Positions 39,291 to 51,839 are shown, counted from the stretch's first letter. The stretch: DNA of 64,000 nucleotides from Trichosphaerium sp. ATCC 40318 (GCA_038496445.1 JALMLS010000455.1:124001-188000); one strand, 5' to 3'. Numbers and translations are program-made. Notes: a model not told the origin generated them from the letters alone.

Positions 39291-41082
39291 CTAATTTATA
39301 ATAACATTATTTACAGTCTCCTTTGGTGGCCTCCAGAACTTTATAGTATTATCTGTAGAACCAGAAATTAACCAACCACCATTTGATCTATCAACAATTA
39401 ATGCCTCAACACTACTTGTATGACCCATAAGTGAGTAAGTGCATTGAAATGTGCTCAAGTCCCAAACACGAATACTTTGATCATAACTACCAGAATAAAG
39501 CTTATTCCCTTGAATAGCCAATGCGTATACTGCTCCTGTATGACCAGGTAATGTTCTTATACATTCAAATGATCGTAAATCCCAAACATTGACTGTATTC
39601 TCATATGTTCCAGAGTAAAGAAAGTGACCACTTGCAACAAGACTGTAGATTGAACCACATGTACAACTTAATGTTTTATAGCATTTAAAGTTAGCCAAGT
39701 CCCATATCTTAAATATGTGGGTTAGAATCGAAAAAGATAAAGACATAGCGATAACATAGAACTAAGTTAAAAATGGTTCAGATTTTTTTGCTTCGGGTTT
39801 TTTCATTGACGTGTACGTACGAAAATTGCCTTGTGACCGCCCATGTATAAGTATCCATTAGATATACTTATAGCACGAACCCAGTGATTACCATTTAGTA
39901 CTTTAACACATGTATACGTCAATAAATTCCAAACCTACAAAGTAGTTAGCGAAAGTTGTCAAAATCGGTCAAAAAAAAAAGAAGCGAACAACACTTCTTC
40001 TAATCAAACTCGTTGTGGGTTCTGACGTACTTTTACACATTTATAACATCCAGCGAATAGTAGCGTATTGCTTACTTTCAATACACATGCAATATTATCA
40101 TCGTTTATGGTCTTAACACATTTCATTGCATTTATATCCCAAAACTTTATTGTCTTATCATCCGATCCGGTAATAACCATATTATTCCAAAAAACGACAG
40201 CATGTACTATATTCTGATGACCAGTAAGCTCATGTCGAAGACTCCTTGTTTGAACATCCCAAATCTTGATTTTCTTGTCAGAAGAAGCCGAAAACAGCAA
40301 TCCATTTCCTATTTAAAATAAGCACCAAAAAAAGACGGAAAAAAACCAAGCAATATGAACCACTTGATACCTTCCGCAAGTGCCCACACTGGTCCTTCGT
40401 GTTCCCCAAGTACCAATTTTGGTTTAAGCGCAGTTGGCTCAGCGCCTAAGAACGAATCAATGAAGGCGCAAAAGTATAGTATAAACGGAAATTAAAAACA
40501 AATAAAAAAAGCATACCTGGTCCGTTTCCTTCTCTGTTCGAACGCACCCACGCTTGTAAATTAGACATAAGATATCTCATCTCCTTTAATGCCTCTGAAT
40601 TCTTCGCTTCTATCCTGTTATTGAGGTTCTCGATGCGTCCTTGTCCAAGAATTAGAATATACAACGTTTGGTTTAGCCAAGCAAAATAGACCCAAAAAAA
40701 AAAAAAACCTACCAGACAGTGACTCGACTTTTCCTTTGAGGCTGTCTACGCCATTCCATGATGGATTGCTACTGCCGACATTGCTCACTTGAGTTACTTT
40801 TATCTCTGGATACAAATAAAGAGTTAGTCTTTACACATATACACCAACCAAGCAAATCGAAAGTACGATGTTCTCGGGCGAGGTTTTTTTTTTGTTTGAA
40901 AAAGTACCGTTTCTTATCAAATCAATCTCTTTACGTAATGCTCCCAACGCATTTTCTTTTCCTAACTTACGCTTAGAAACCATGGACCTAGCTCTTTTTC
41001 TGGCACGCTTGCCATTATTATCTGTGGTATCCTGCGACTGAGTCGATGATACGGAAGCCGAGTCCACATTGTGGAATGACAT
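39291..41082 (-). CDS. WD40-repeat protein with N-terminal coiled coil
   Basis: Seven exons: 40908-41082, 40713-40805, 40517-40639, 40371-40445, 40031-40308, 39821-39934, 39291-39707; 424 residues from the first in-frame ATG. N-terminus: a Ser/Thr stretch, a bipartite basic patch (GKRARKRARSMVSKRKLGK, nuclear-signal-like), then helices with heptads (LKGKVESLSGRIENLNNRIEA). Residues about 140-424 carry six to seven WD repeats, e.g. DKKIKIWDVQTRSLRHELTG, DKTIKFWDI, NTVNVWDLRSFECIRTLPGH, QSIRVWDL and NTIKFWRPP. The short repeats and CIRTLPGH phrasing resemble TRAF7/Fbw7-like propellers, so a scaffold or ubiquitin-ligase adaptor role is plausible but not shown. An upstream open stretch to 41286 contains a hydrophobic segment without ATG; an additional 5' exon is possible. 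Confidence 0.82.
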
Positions 41083-41578
41083 TACTGAACTCTGTGAATG
41101 TTGTGAATTATCACGTGAACGGTGGACTTTATATGTCCCTGCATAACTAACTTCAAGCTCTTCATCATGCCTATTATTATTAGTTAACACCCATGCGAAC
41201 AAGTATAATGAAGTAACGAGACAGAAAGCGTAAACTACAAGTGCAATAGGCCTTTTTTTTGTTTTTGTCGGTTTTTTCCGTTTCAAGACAAAAGTGTTGT
41301 CTCATAATTTACGCATCACCGTGTGGCGTTTAGATAGGTTTTGATGGTAAGTTTGGAGGATACAAGAAAATTGTAGAGTAAGGAAGTACTTCCTTAACCG
41401 ACTTTTTTCTTTAAGTTGCGTTCCTTTTTTTCATTTGGGTAGTTTGCAGTACGTACTGTATTTGTGATTTAAGTGATAATCTTGGCTTTAACGCTACGTT
41501 TCTTGATGCTACTATAAGTCGCATCTTATGAAGTTTTACACCTCGCAACTCCTCGAAATCACTGTGCGATTTAAGCAG
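41083..41578. other. Intergenic region
   Basis: 496 bp upstream of the WD40 gene and downstream of the small gene at 41579, both on -. It includes an open, ATG-less frame to 41286. No other feature recognised. Confidence 0.4.
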
Positions 41579-42292
41579 CTAGCGAGCAAATATAAGAACT
41601 ACTAGTCCTTGTAGAGTAGAATAAGCGTACAGTCTACAATAAAAAGCGATTAGATACAGTCCAGAGTGACTCTACAAAAAACAAAACCACAAACTTTATC
41701 TTTTAATTGGTTTTTGTAGAGTGGTATGGAACGTACCTTGAATTGGTGTACTGACATGCTAGAATCAACTAGGAGTATTTTAGAGAGATACTTTCTTACA
41801 AACCCAAATGATAAACAAACTTGATTGAAAAAAAAAAAAACGCTTCCGAAGCTTATGGATTGTTTCCGTAAACGCTTATTTTTTTTGGGCGGGTTTTGGG
41901 CAAATAACCGAAATTGAATGGACATTTGTCGAAATTGTTAACTACCTTCAATTGGTACAGAATCATAATCTTCTCCTATTTTGATCCATATCGTCCATGA
42001 ACCTAACGTCTTATAAGCATTTGAATGGTTAAAAACTAAAGTTCTTCACAAAACCTTTTGGTTTCTTTTCTTTTGGCTGCTTTCCTACTACCATTGGTGG
42101 AGACACTGGCAATAATGCGTTGGTTGATTTATTGCGATGTTTTTTCAATTTACGTTTATTACGCTTGGACTTCGCTGGTATATCCAAACTCCTCTCAATG
42201 GGAGCGCCTGAGTCTTTTTGAAGTTTAATTAATTAAATGTACATTTCGTTTCTGAGTGTACCATCACCTGTGTTTCGCAGCTCCGATGACAT
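41579..42292 (-). CDS. Small basic protein of unknown function
   Basis: Five exons (42268-42292, 42055-42213, 41946-42002, 41737-41819, 41579-41671) join in frame to 138 residues. Starts MSSELRNTDSGAPIERSLD, then a strongly basic run (KSKRNKRKLKKHRNKS) of nuclear/nucleolar type, then a small folded part: GSWTIWIKIGEDYDSVPIE, FVRKYLSKILLVDSSMSVHQFK. The spacing of the last part faintly recalls ubiquitin-like RAWUL domains of Polycomb RING proteins, but no RING is present; I do not assign it. The frame coherence over four introns supports a real gene. It faces SNX across 316 bp (42293-42608), a likely shared promoter. Confidence 0.55.
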
Positions 42293-42608
42293 GCGATAGC
42301 TCGCGCAAGTGCACGCAATAAGTTAATTAGTACTTCTTAGCTTTTTGACTAGCGTTGAAGCTCGTTACATAGAAATTTGGCCCAGAGACCTAAACGACGA
42401 TTTACATGGTCTAGATTGGACCAACGCGCCCACCTCTAGTTCTAAAACGTTTATGCGCTATTGTATATCATCGTGCAATAAAACACAACAATAATTCTAG
42501 TAGCACAACACCTACGTGAAACACTCATAGGCGATGTTACTAATTAGGTGAAGTGACATTTTAAGCACGTTGACTTGAAATAGGCAAATTATCGTTTGGA
42601 GCAGGCTC

Positions 42609-44666
42609 ATGGTACGGTTTACCTTGTAGTTTGTAAGAATAACATATCAAGGACGGCTGGGATAGCGTAACCAGTAACCCGTTTGGCACAACTGCCTCAG
42701 TGGCATCACCAATAGCACCACAAGTAGCCACGCCTACCCTCAGCGACGAAAATAGCGATTTCAACATTAGAGACAACGAAGCATTTGATGTGGCGTTCGA
42801 ACAACCAGATATTACATCCAACGAAGAGCTAACGCTGTTGTGTAAACTATGCAACAAAAAGGCACGTTAAAAGTTTTCTTAAATCTAAATGACATGCACT
42901 TCTCACCAAACGCTCTAAAATGTTGTATAGATCCCCGTAGATAATATTGATAGCCATTCTAAAAATTGTTTCGAAAAACCCTCTCAAAAAGCGCTTCGGG
43001 TCACTGCATCGCCGAAAAAGGACTTCTCAGAGATAGAGCCATTCCCTAGAGAAGACTTGACACGAGTGAAGATCTTATGTCGGGTTGAGGCACGTTATTT
43101 CAAGCATGGAACACCCAAACAACATTTTTTTGTAAAATAATTTTGTGCAACGTAGGATCCTAAAAAAGAAGGGGGAACATTCACGAGATACAGCTCTTAC
43201 CTTGTTACTGCAGTAACAAGTATTTCAGGATTTAAACACAGCTCATTACAAGCAAGACACGCAACAAGGTACTTGTTAATATTGTATTTTTTTATAGCAA
43301 TAGTCTATTCTTACTGGGGTTTTTTGATGTACAGCGACTTTGATTGGTTATGCAAATCCTTGACGATATACCATCCACAGTGTTTAGTACCTCCTGTACC
43401 ACATAGGAAAAAAGATATGAATATAATGGCGCATTCATTGCAACGGTTTCTACACAAAATAGCTGAACACAAAACTTTATCTAAAACAGAATTTGTTAAA
43501 GGTGCGCCCACAAAACGAAACTTTTTTTCCTTGTACCAGTCACGTGATTTCTTGTTTTAGTATTCTTTGAAGAAAAGGACGCCAAAGCATTTCAAGGTCA
43601 AGTAAAGGTATTGAAGTATTGGAAAAAGGACAAAGCAACACAGATCATAGAAGAAGCAGTAGCTTCAGAAAGAATAGGTTCATACACTCCTAAAGGAGAA
43701 GCGTAAGTTTTTGCTTTATACAAGTGTTACTGATCCTCTTCTAGGGATGACATTACCTCTTACCAAAACGCTTTGAAACAAAGTGTTAAGACAACACAGA
43801 AACTGGCTAGCACTTGGCGTAAATACGCAAAAACATTTGGTGATCAAGAAGCTATTCTTCAACAACTTTCAGATACAGTCAATATTGTCCGCGAGACTAA
43901 TGGCCTTGGTACTTTATCTCAATTGTGTCTTCATTAATTAATAATGTTTTTTAAGGTACTCCTTCATCTGTATTAATACCAGCACCTGTAACTGCTCAAG
44001 CACTTCCTACAGTGCTTGGAGATATAGAAGCTCTTCACAAGGAGAACTCTAGTAAAGTAGGAACAATGCAAGCAGCTACAGAATACCATGCAGATCTTTT
44101 AAAAGACTTTGCTCTTTATACTCAATCTGCTATTGCTCTTATTGGAAGATTCTTATCAGTGAAAGAAAAGATGCATCATGAGATTGCGTTATTGAAGCAG
44201 AAGAAACAGAAGCAAGCTTCTCCTTCTGAAATTAAAGAAAATGAAGCTTTAATTGCTGAAATACGAGCTATTCATGAAGTATTCAAAGCTAATGTACTGC
44301 AAGAACTTGAAGAGTATGATAAACATAAGGCATGGACGCTTGTTGAGTACAGTCGCTGGTAGGTTTTTTTTTGGACAAAAACACCATGGTGCTTTAGTAA
44401 TTATTTTGTTTTAGGTGGGGTGAATGTAATCACTTGTGGTCAGAAGCTTCTGGTAGCTCTTGGAAAACATTTGCAGGTAAGATTTTTACCATACTGGCAG
44501 TTCTCAAAGTTCCCGTTTTTTTCTTGTTTTTTACTGCAGATTTTCGATTCTGACTTATTTATTAGCTGCTAATGCGCAAGCTCATGCGCCTCCTACTCTT
44601 AAGTTTTCTACGCCAGGTAAAATAACATCTTTTTTCAGCTCTTTTTGGAAGCGTTCAAAGCAGTGA
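42609..44666 (+). CDS. Sorting nexin (PX-BAR) with N-terminal zinc finger
   Basis: Ten exons: 42609-42611, 42652-42865, 42941-43089, 43156-43268, 43335-43501, 43561-43702, 43745-43908, 43956-44358, 44415-44476, 44566-44666; 505 residues. Endosomal coat-type protein: PX domains bind phosphoinositides and BAR domains bend membrane for retromer-like sorting. Residues 1-100: acidic, with C-x2-C-x9-H-x4-C (LCKLCNKK.....SHSKNC), a possible UBZ-like finger. PX about 110-250: VEDPKKEGGTFTRYSSYLVTAV, SDFDWLCKSLTIYHPQCLVPPVP, LQRFLHKIAEH. The BAR-like helices follow (YQNALKQSVKTTQKL; LKQKKQKQASPSE). In the usual RRYSDF motif the Arg-Tyr pair reads Thr here, because the intron lies exactly at that site. 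Exon 1 codes only ATG; exon 3 appears to end at a GC donor (GCACGT). Confidence 0.82.
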
Positions 44667-44935
44667 ACTAAGAAATAAATAAGTCACATGTAAAATAAAA
44701 CAAACAAAAAATAAATTACAAGGAGCTTGTAACGAATATGAATCCCATAAATTTTTTGGCAGATACAATCAAAATAATAGTTTCATTTGGGCCATCATTA
44801 CATCTTGACCATATTACTTCAAGTGAGATAAAGTTACGGAGTATCCTGGAACTGACTATTTACGAGCTCTAGAAATGATAGTGGGTACAGACGAGTGCGA
44901 GTACTTGATTAATAACAAACATGTCAATTAATTTT

Positions 44936-45949
44936 TTATTTTTGATTGTCTGGCCACGTGGTTACAAGTAAGCCATTTCTTGATGCATTTGCAAGGTACA
45001 AACGAGTTTCCAAGGCTAGCTTAATACCATCATAACAGATAATACTAGCACCAGCAAGTTCTAATAACCCATAATCTGTAACACGACGACAATTACTAAC
45101 ATCAACAGCATATGCTCCAGCAATACCTTTAAGACCTCTATCTGTTACTTCTACACAATGACGTAAACTTATTGTATGTACTCCTTTTAAAGCAAATAAT
45201 GCTTCATCTGTTATTTGTTGACAACCAGTTAAGTAAATTGAATGAATACCAGCAAGGGCTTTTATACCTTCATCTGTAACGTACGAACACCAACTGCAGT
45301 TGAGCGAGTACACACCAGCTAGTGACTTAATTCCATCATTTGTAACACGTGCACATCCTTCAATAGATATAGTATGAGCGCCAGCAAGACTTCTAATACC
45401 TTCATCTGTAACTTTAGAGCAGTTTTTTAGTATGATTTTTTGAACACCTTCTAAAGAAGTAACACCTTTATCTGTTATACCCAAACAGTTGCTCAAGTCA
45501 ATACTACGCACACCAAATAGATACTGAACTCCTTTATCTGATAAAACATCAGCAGTCTGTAGTGCCGCTGAAGGCCGGCGAAGGAGATATCCTCCACACT
45601 CATTTTTTAAGCTTTTTGTACTATCTCTGACCGTAATGTTTGTGTATCGTAGTATGCCTGAACATACCCTAATAGCTTCTGCGTGATCGTCATTAACCAA
45701 AGCAATTGATTTGAAGCCAATATAAAAGCGTATAACATGGGCAAACAATAAACAGGTTAAAACCACGTGACGCCTATCATCATCATCTAGAAGGTTTAAT
45801 ATTGCGCTTACGATCTCTGTTGGTAAGCCTTGAAGGCCATTAGCCTCTTTTGGGAGAGATAGAACGATGTTTTTGTGTTTAGACGCCGGTTTATCCTTAC
45901 CAGAGATTGCTTCGTTGCGAACTGCCGGTGTGGGGAGCAATTGGCCCAT
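44936..45949 (-). CDS. F-box/leucine-rich repeat protein
   Basis: A single 337-residue exon. Residues 38-80 form an F-box-like segment (GLPTEIVSAILNLLDDDDRRHVVLTCLLF), which in known proteins docks to SKP1 in SCF ubiquitin ligases. Residues about 140-320 are eight near-regular 24-residue LRRs of the form SL.G...I.L.NC..VTD.GI, e.g. GVRSIDLSNCLGITDKGV and GVHTISLRHCVEVTDRGL. The constant A/GVHTI phrase makes this a distinct, recently amplified LRR subtype. Expected role: substrate receptor of an SCF ligase (inference). Intronless, unlike most neighbours. A damaged relative lies at 51.8-52.2 kb. Confidence 0.85.
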   Translation of the reverse strand: MGQLLPTPAVRNEAISGKDKPASKHKNIVLSLPKEANGLQGLPTEIVSAILNLLDDDDRRHVVLTCLLFAHVIRFYIGFKSIALVNDDHAEAIRVCSGILRYTNITVRDSTKSLKNECGGYLLRRPSAALQTADVLSDKGVQYLFGVRSIDLSNCLGITDKGVTSLEGVQKIILKNCSKVTDEGIRSLAGAHTISIEGCARVTNDGIKSLAGVYSLNCSWCSYVTDEGIKALAGIHSIYLTGCQQITDEALFALKGVHTISLRHCVEVTDRGLKGIAGAYAVDVSNCRRVTDYGLLELAGASIICYDGIKLALETRLYLANASRNGLLVTTWPDNQK

Positions 45950-46528
45950 TGTTGTTTTGAACTACGCAAACTCTCGAAACTAACCGCTAGTAGGCTTTGT
46001 ACAGTGATGGTTACCAAGACGAGTGGGTTCACTAATTTAGCACAGCGATGGACCGTAAACCGTTTTGCTCAAAGCGTCAACTTTAGTAAACAAATCACGT
46101 GACCACACAATAGCAAACGCGGTCTATTAGTTTGAGGTCTTATTCAGGTACGCTTGCAATTTGATACGCGAATCTTCGTCTGGGTTTTGCTTGGTTTAGT
46201 TTTTTAGAACTCTGTCGGCTTCACTTCTTGTTAAGAGCGGGCGATACAAACTCTATCATGACACTCTGTAGGGTTTTTAGTGTATATCCTCACGTAACCA
46301 ACTTAGACGCTTTTAACATACGTACAAGCGTTAACTACATCGTTTTACCAGGTACAAGTTATTTGGCTATCATTAGAAATGACTTTTCTTTTTCATAAAC
46401 TTTCACGTGCACATTTATTTTTAGTGAAATTTTTTTTTGTGAAATTTATACGTAATGGTTTTTTTTCTTTAGCAAACTACAACACGCAGTAAGTAGAGTT
46501 TTGTGTTGTTTGCGGTTGATCGTAAACA
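45950..46528. promoter_or_regulatory. Divergent upstream region with CACGTG and possible 5' exons
   Basis: 579 bp between the F-box/LRR start (-) and the Roc-COR start (+). A TCACGTGA palindrome sits at 46095-46102. On the + strand a frame from ATG 46258 to a GTACAAG donor at 46352 could be a short upstream exon spliced to 46481, but it then meets a stop; I read it as 5' UTR or an upstream ORF. Confidence 0.4.
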
Positions 46529-49500
46529 ATGGAAAGTAAATCCGCTTGTGGCGATTTTTTGGTTTTTGGTAAGCAGCTTTTTTTTTTTTGAAGTTGTTGT
46601 CAATAATCCTTATGTAGGTAAAATATTCATTCTGGATGAGGGTTGTTTTTACAAAGGGACTTTAAAAAATGGTATCCGACATGGCAAAGGCGAACAGACA
46701 TGGTACTGTGATAATGATGTTAGTGGTAAGAGAGTGTTTTTTTTTGTGATGATTACCAACAATACATAGGCTATGAAAATGGTACCAAATACATCGGTGA
46801 CTTTGTGGATGGCGAGATAACAGGGAAAGGAGAGTATTATTCGCCAAATGGTGAAAAGTACTTTGGTGACTTTGAGGATGACAAGTTTACAAGAAAAGTA
46901 AAGTATATGATTCCAAATAGTGTATTTATTGGTGACTCTGTGGATGGCAAGAGAACAGGACAAGGCGAGATTTATTGGCCAAATGGTAACAAATACTTTG
47001 TGAATGGCATCCATGGACATTAAAGATGTGCATGTATTTTCAGAAGATATGAAGTATTTCAAGAAGCTGAATGACTGGTTTATAGCTTCCACATTTACTA
47101 CTTTACCTCCAAATGATAGTTTCGAAATAGTATATCAAAAATCCTTAATTTTTGAGATCATTTCAAAAGAGACATTCACTCGAGTTGTTGAACAGATAAG
47201 ACAATACAAATATGAAAACAATTGTTTGTGTGATGTGGTATTTGTTTATGATCTTTGTTTACATGACCCTGAGATATCATTACATCAAGGTACCAACAGT
47301 ATTCTCATATTTGACTGTGCGCTCATTAAAACTTAGTTACAACAAAAGCACGTGAGATTCCAGGGGCACGTGTGATACCAATTAAGATACACGATATTAC
47401 AAAAGAACAATTTCAAGGTGAATATTACAGATTGTACCATAAAAAAAAGCCATCACCAATTGCTTCTGGTATGGATCACAGAGAATATGAATACATGAAG
47501 CAACTGAAAGCAAAATTGTTGGTTGTGGGTCATGGAGGATCAGGTATGCTCAAGCAATATGAGTTTCTTTACATTGACGTAAATATTAGGAAAGACAACT
47601 TTAGTAAAGATGTTGTCAGGTGAAAAAGATGACAGTGTTGATTCAACAGTTGGCTTTGATACATCTTCTCTATTGTGCGTTTGTTTGATATTCTATATGA
47701 GACATAACACTGACACATGTAGATATGGTGATTTATCATTCGCTGTTTTAGACTTTGCTGGACAGATAGAATACAAAGGACTTCACAAGTATTTTTTTGC
47801 AAAACAACTTGCCATTTACGTCATTGTTGTAAGATCCTAAAACCACGTGTTCAAACATTTTCTTATCAATATTTATTTTAGATTGACTTATCACTATCAA
47901 TTGTGGAACAAAAGAAGCACTTGAAGCACTGGGTTCATACCCTTAGTAAGTTTTTGCGTGGACAAGATGGAACATTCTACTCAGTGATAGTATATGGATC
48001 CAAGTTGGATATTCATTCAGGAGACTTAAAAGCCAATAAAAAAGCGCTTTACTCCTTCAATCAGATGAAATCGCCAGTGTACCTTGTGTTTTGCTTAGAC
48101 GGTACTCATTTTATTTTAAACTAAGTCTCCTAATGTTGTTTCAAAAGGTATCTCTGGTCTTGAGAAACAATTGAAGCGTCAAGCAAAATACATGAAGTCA
48201 CAATACCCAAAAGTACCCACTATTTATGACGAAGTACAAACAGCATTAATGTCGAAGGGTAACATCATATCATTGTACGTTGATTGATTGCTATTTACAG
48301 ACACAGATGAATAACATTTTGATAGTGAACAAGTCATCAAACTATTACCTAAGACATGTAAAATGGCTCCAATTGAGTTGGTTGCCTCGTTAAATTACCT
48401 CCACTCTACTGGTAGCATTATGTTTGATGAGGTACTACAACCTTTTTTATGAACTTGAATTTGATTTAATTATCCTCTAGTCATCATACATGTTGTGTTT
48501 AGACCCTCTCATTCTATCTCGTATTATGAGTGTCTTTGTTGCTCCTACAGAACACCTGAACAGACTATTGAATGACAAGTCTCGAAATCACTGTGCTGTA
48601 TTCACAGATGCAGAGGCCCATTATCGCATCTCAAAGGTATACAAAAACTATACAATGGTTGAAGTGAAGCAAGTGATGAAATTCTTGGTTAAATTGTCAT
48701 TTTGTGTTCACTTGACAAAAGAAGAAAAGGTAACGCTTCATAACATATTTTTTTATTTGGTACATTATTTATTTACTGTGGTTAGAAAGTGTACGGCTCA
48801 GATGGATACATCATAATTTCGTTATTGCCTAAAGCTGATATGTTATACTTTCCGCCTGTGACAGAAAAGGAGTCCAGTATCAATCTAGTTAAAAAAGGAA
48901 ACAAGGAATTATCCACATTTTCTGAAGTGTTTTACTTGAGGAAGTTGCCAACAGAGTGGAGGTTGTTATCATTTGTACCTAAAAAAGATGATAGTTTTGA
49001 GACAAATACAATTGAAACAATCAAGAAAAATGACAAGACTCAAAAAATAGTACGTTTAGAATCACGTGTTCTCTCTTTGGGTTTTGTTTCTCAATTTTTA
49101 CTTTACTTTCTTGTTTTTATTGTTATTGTTGCTAAACAACCTTTAGTCACTTCCTGACAAATATGAGCATATATCAGCTGTTTCAAAGTTCTTGGCTTAT
49201 CAATTTACTTCTCCAGAAATGTCAATAGATGTGTTTAATAACTTGCAAACAAGATTAAGAGGTAAGCACCGAAGTAATGTTGTATTTGTGCTTACAAAAT
49301 ACCTAGAGTTCCACAACAAAGAGTTCCGCCTCTTTTCGAATCTGATTGTATTGAATGATTTCTATGGTAACACAATTGTGCTGTACTATAATAACCTTAC
49401 GATAAATATTGTCATCAGAGGCAACGTGCCATGGTTATGGAAGGTACGATAGCAAATATCGTTATGTATTGAAAGAATTCACATATGTTTAGAAATGTAT

Positions 49501-51442
49501 TGGATCATACCTAGCACCATTGGAAGGTAAACAAGTTCAGCTATGCCCTGCTAGTATTCAAAACGGTCACGTCGTTGTTGCTACAAAACCTCCATATAAG
49601 TTTGAACAAACGGGTAACCACAATGTGAATGTCAACTTTACTTACAACAATCTGATAGGAGATACTGTCACTGCCTCTCACTTGAAAAAGGGCTTTCCTG
49701 TACTCACAATAAGCCACAATAGCTTGTGGAGCAGTCTTCATGGTGAACGATTTTTAAAACAAGGCGATTGGAAAGAGAATAAGAAAAAGTATCCAGGTTT
49801 GAGATGGACTTCTCTCACAAGCAACGAAACAACCAAAGTATGTGTAACACTTTTTCCGACTTTGTATTTCATCTTAGATGACTGATCTAAAAAGGTGCGT
49901 TGTGATGAGTACTTGAGAGCTCGCAATATGTTCTACAAGTTTATGGGTACTGAAAGTGAGTCGTTCTTTAAACTTGAAAAGATTGTATTCTTTGACAATC
50001 AAACACTTGAAGCTGCATTCCAAGAAAAGTATAATGATCTCGTTAAAAAATTGCTGCACGCAAAAAACTCAAGTGCGTCATGTGTAAAAATAGTCATCAT
50101 ACTAATATGTGATTTAGATTCACACAATGACAGCATAGATAAAAATAAAATTGAAGCACAAGAACGTACAATGAACCATTTGAAAAACTACACTCTTCGT
50201 GTTTCTGGTAATGAGCAAATCAATCTCATTGGTGGGTTTCATGGTACAACACAGGTACTGTCATCATATTAAGTATGCTACTTATACGCATACGTAGGAT
50301 ATCAGTTTCTTAATTGCGACCAACAACTTCAGAGAGCCAACAAAGTCAAAAGACAAGAAAGATGAAGGATTCTTTGGTACTACATATAAACAGCTTATCT
50401 TTCAAAAACATATCTAATAATTTAACAAAGGGAATGGTATCTACTTTACACAATACCCAGATTATGGTACTGCCTATAATGTCTCATGTACATTGGAGCT
50501 AATAGAGCTGTTGTAGGAAAGGTATATGCTGAGTGGAAGGAGACAAATAATCCTTGTATGTTGATATCGTGGGTGATGATGGGAAAACCCTATCCAGCTA
50601 CTGAGGTTCCTGACCCTCGTGATCCAAACAGCCTCTATGGAAAAGGATGCAAGGTAATCCATTAAAATTACCCATTAGTTGTGGTGTAACAATGTAAAAA
50701 TAGGATGGATACGATTCACACTATGCTATTGTTAAAAAAACAACAAATGCTCGTAATTGCTATCCTTGTAAAAAACATGAAAAACCAGACTTTGATGAGA
50801 TTGTTGTATTCTCCAACAAACAAGTATGAACCTCACATTCTTATTAATAATCCTTGGCAGTTGCTTCTAACTATCCTTTCAACAGATTCTTCCAAGATAC
50901 CTTGTTTATTATCAAAGCACAAACACTACCAATTTGAAACAGCTCAACATCAAGTACAGAGATGCAAAGTGTCTCATCTTATGGGTTGATGATAACTTAT
51001 CCAAGGAGAACAAAAATATTGTAACACTGTTAAAAGCTCGGCCAAAGAAAACAGAGGTACACAAACCAAATAGAATATGTTGAAGGTTGAAGGTTACTAA
51101 CACTCCGAAGGTTTTGCCAATGATGTCATCCTCAGAGGTTTTGGCATGGCTTCAACAGTTTAAAGGATATTGTAACAACAGGTTACGTATTATAACAAAC
51201 AGGTACCGTAAAGGTGATGGAGATGAGAATGCAGCAGAGCACTTGGTGAAAAGTATAATTAAGCAAAATAAGAAATGGAGTAAAATACCTATTCTTGTGT
51301 TTTGTGGTATGTGTAATACAACAACAATCAATACATGCTCATATTTTTGATTCTAGGAAACAAATCAAGCGTCAAGTACCTCAAAAAGAAATACAAGAAT
51401 GTTTCAGTCACAGATAATCCTGCAGATGTATTAGCCTTGTAA
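46529..51442 (+). CDS. MORN-Roc-COR-ART-receiver-like multidomain protein (ROCO family)
   Basis: Twenty-three exons (46529-46568, 46618-46725, 46770-46985, 47044-47289, 47337-47543, 47590-47674, 47723-47828, 47882-48085, 48126-48274, 48326-48431, 48481-48729, 48786-49049, 49147-49443, 49493-49837, 49895-50072, 50118-50254, 50298-50376, 50431-50466, 50499-50653, 50704-50823, 50886-51056, 51093-51306, 51357-51442) join without a stop into 1265 residues. MORN repeats: about 20-120 (YKGTLKNGIRHGKGEQTW). Roc GTPase: P-loop GHGGSGKTTL 268-277, DFAGQ 311-315, SKLD 376-379. COR: about 420-760 (LNYLHSTGSIMF; LPTEWRLLSF). ADP-ribosyltransferase of PARP type: about 830-1120 with GGFHGTTQ (His975), GNGIYFTQYPDY (Tyr1010), DEIVVF (Glu1101), a complete H-Y-E triad, plus GKPYPATEV and YDSHYAIV. 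C-terminus about 1130-1265: LILWVDDN, LRIITNRY, IPILVFCG, shaped like a response-regulator receiver. No kinase follows the COR. Likely a GTP-regulated ADP-ribosylating signalling protein (inference). Confidence 0.8.
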
Positions 51443-51839
51443 ACAAGCCCAAGTTTAACTACAAACATATCACAGATCATAGCGATTTCACTAGACTTTA
51501 TGCTACGAAGCCCTTTCATTGAGTACCAACTAACTTGTCAGGTATAGAACAGGACAGTACAATGTTCCTTTGTTCTCAATAAACCAAAGTCTTCGTTTTA
51601 GCTTTTGGTTTTTTTTTTTTGAATTCTGTACAATTGGTTCTATTTCTAAACCTTGTATACCTTCGTTCTACAGGTAGCTTATACCAAGGGCATTGATCAA
51701 GCTTTGTTGCGCATCCTTGGCAAAGGCCTTGGTGACCTAAACAAACAAGGGTCAAACAAACCCATGTGTTACCAAAAAAAAAAAGACTGGACAATAAAAA
51801 ATCTTGTACTGCAGTTGAGCAAGACGCAATCCACTTTAT

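Noticed and set aside
46258-46498. Start of the ROCO gene at ATG 46258
   Set aside because: Splicing to the next candidate exon leads to a stop; ATG 46529 opens directly into the MORN repeats.
50431-50653. Apparent frameshift and stop in the ART domain
   Set aside because: A 32-nt intron (50467-50498) with accepted donor and AG acceptor restores frame and alignment.
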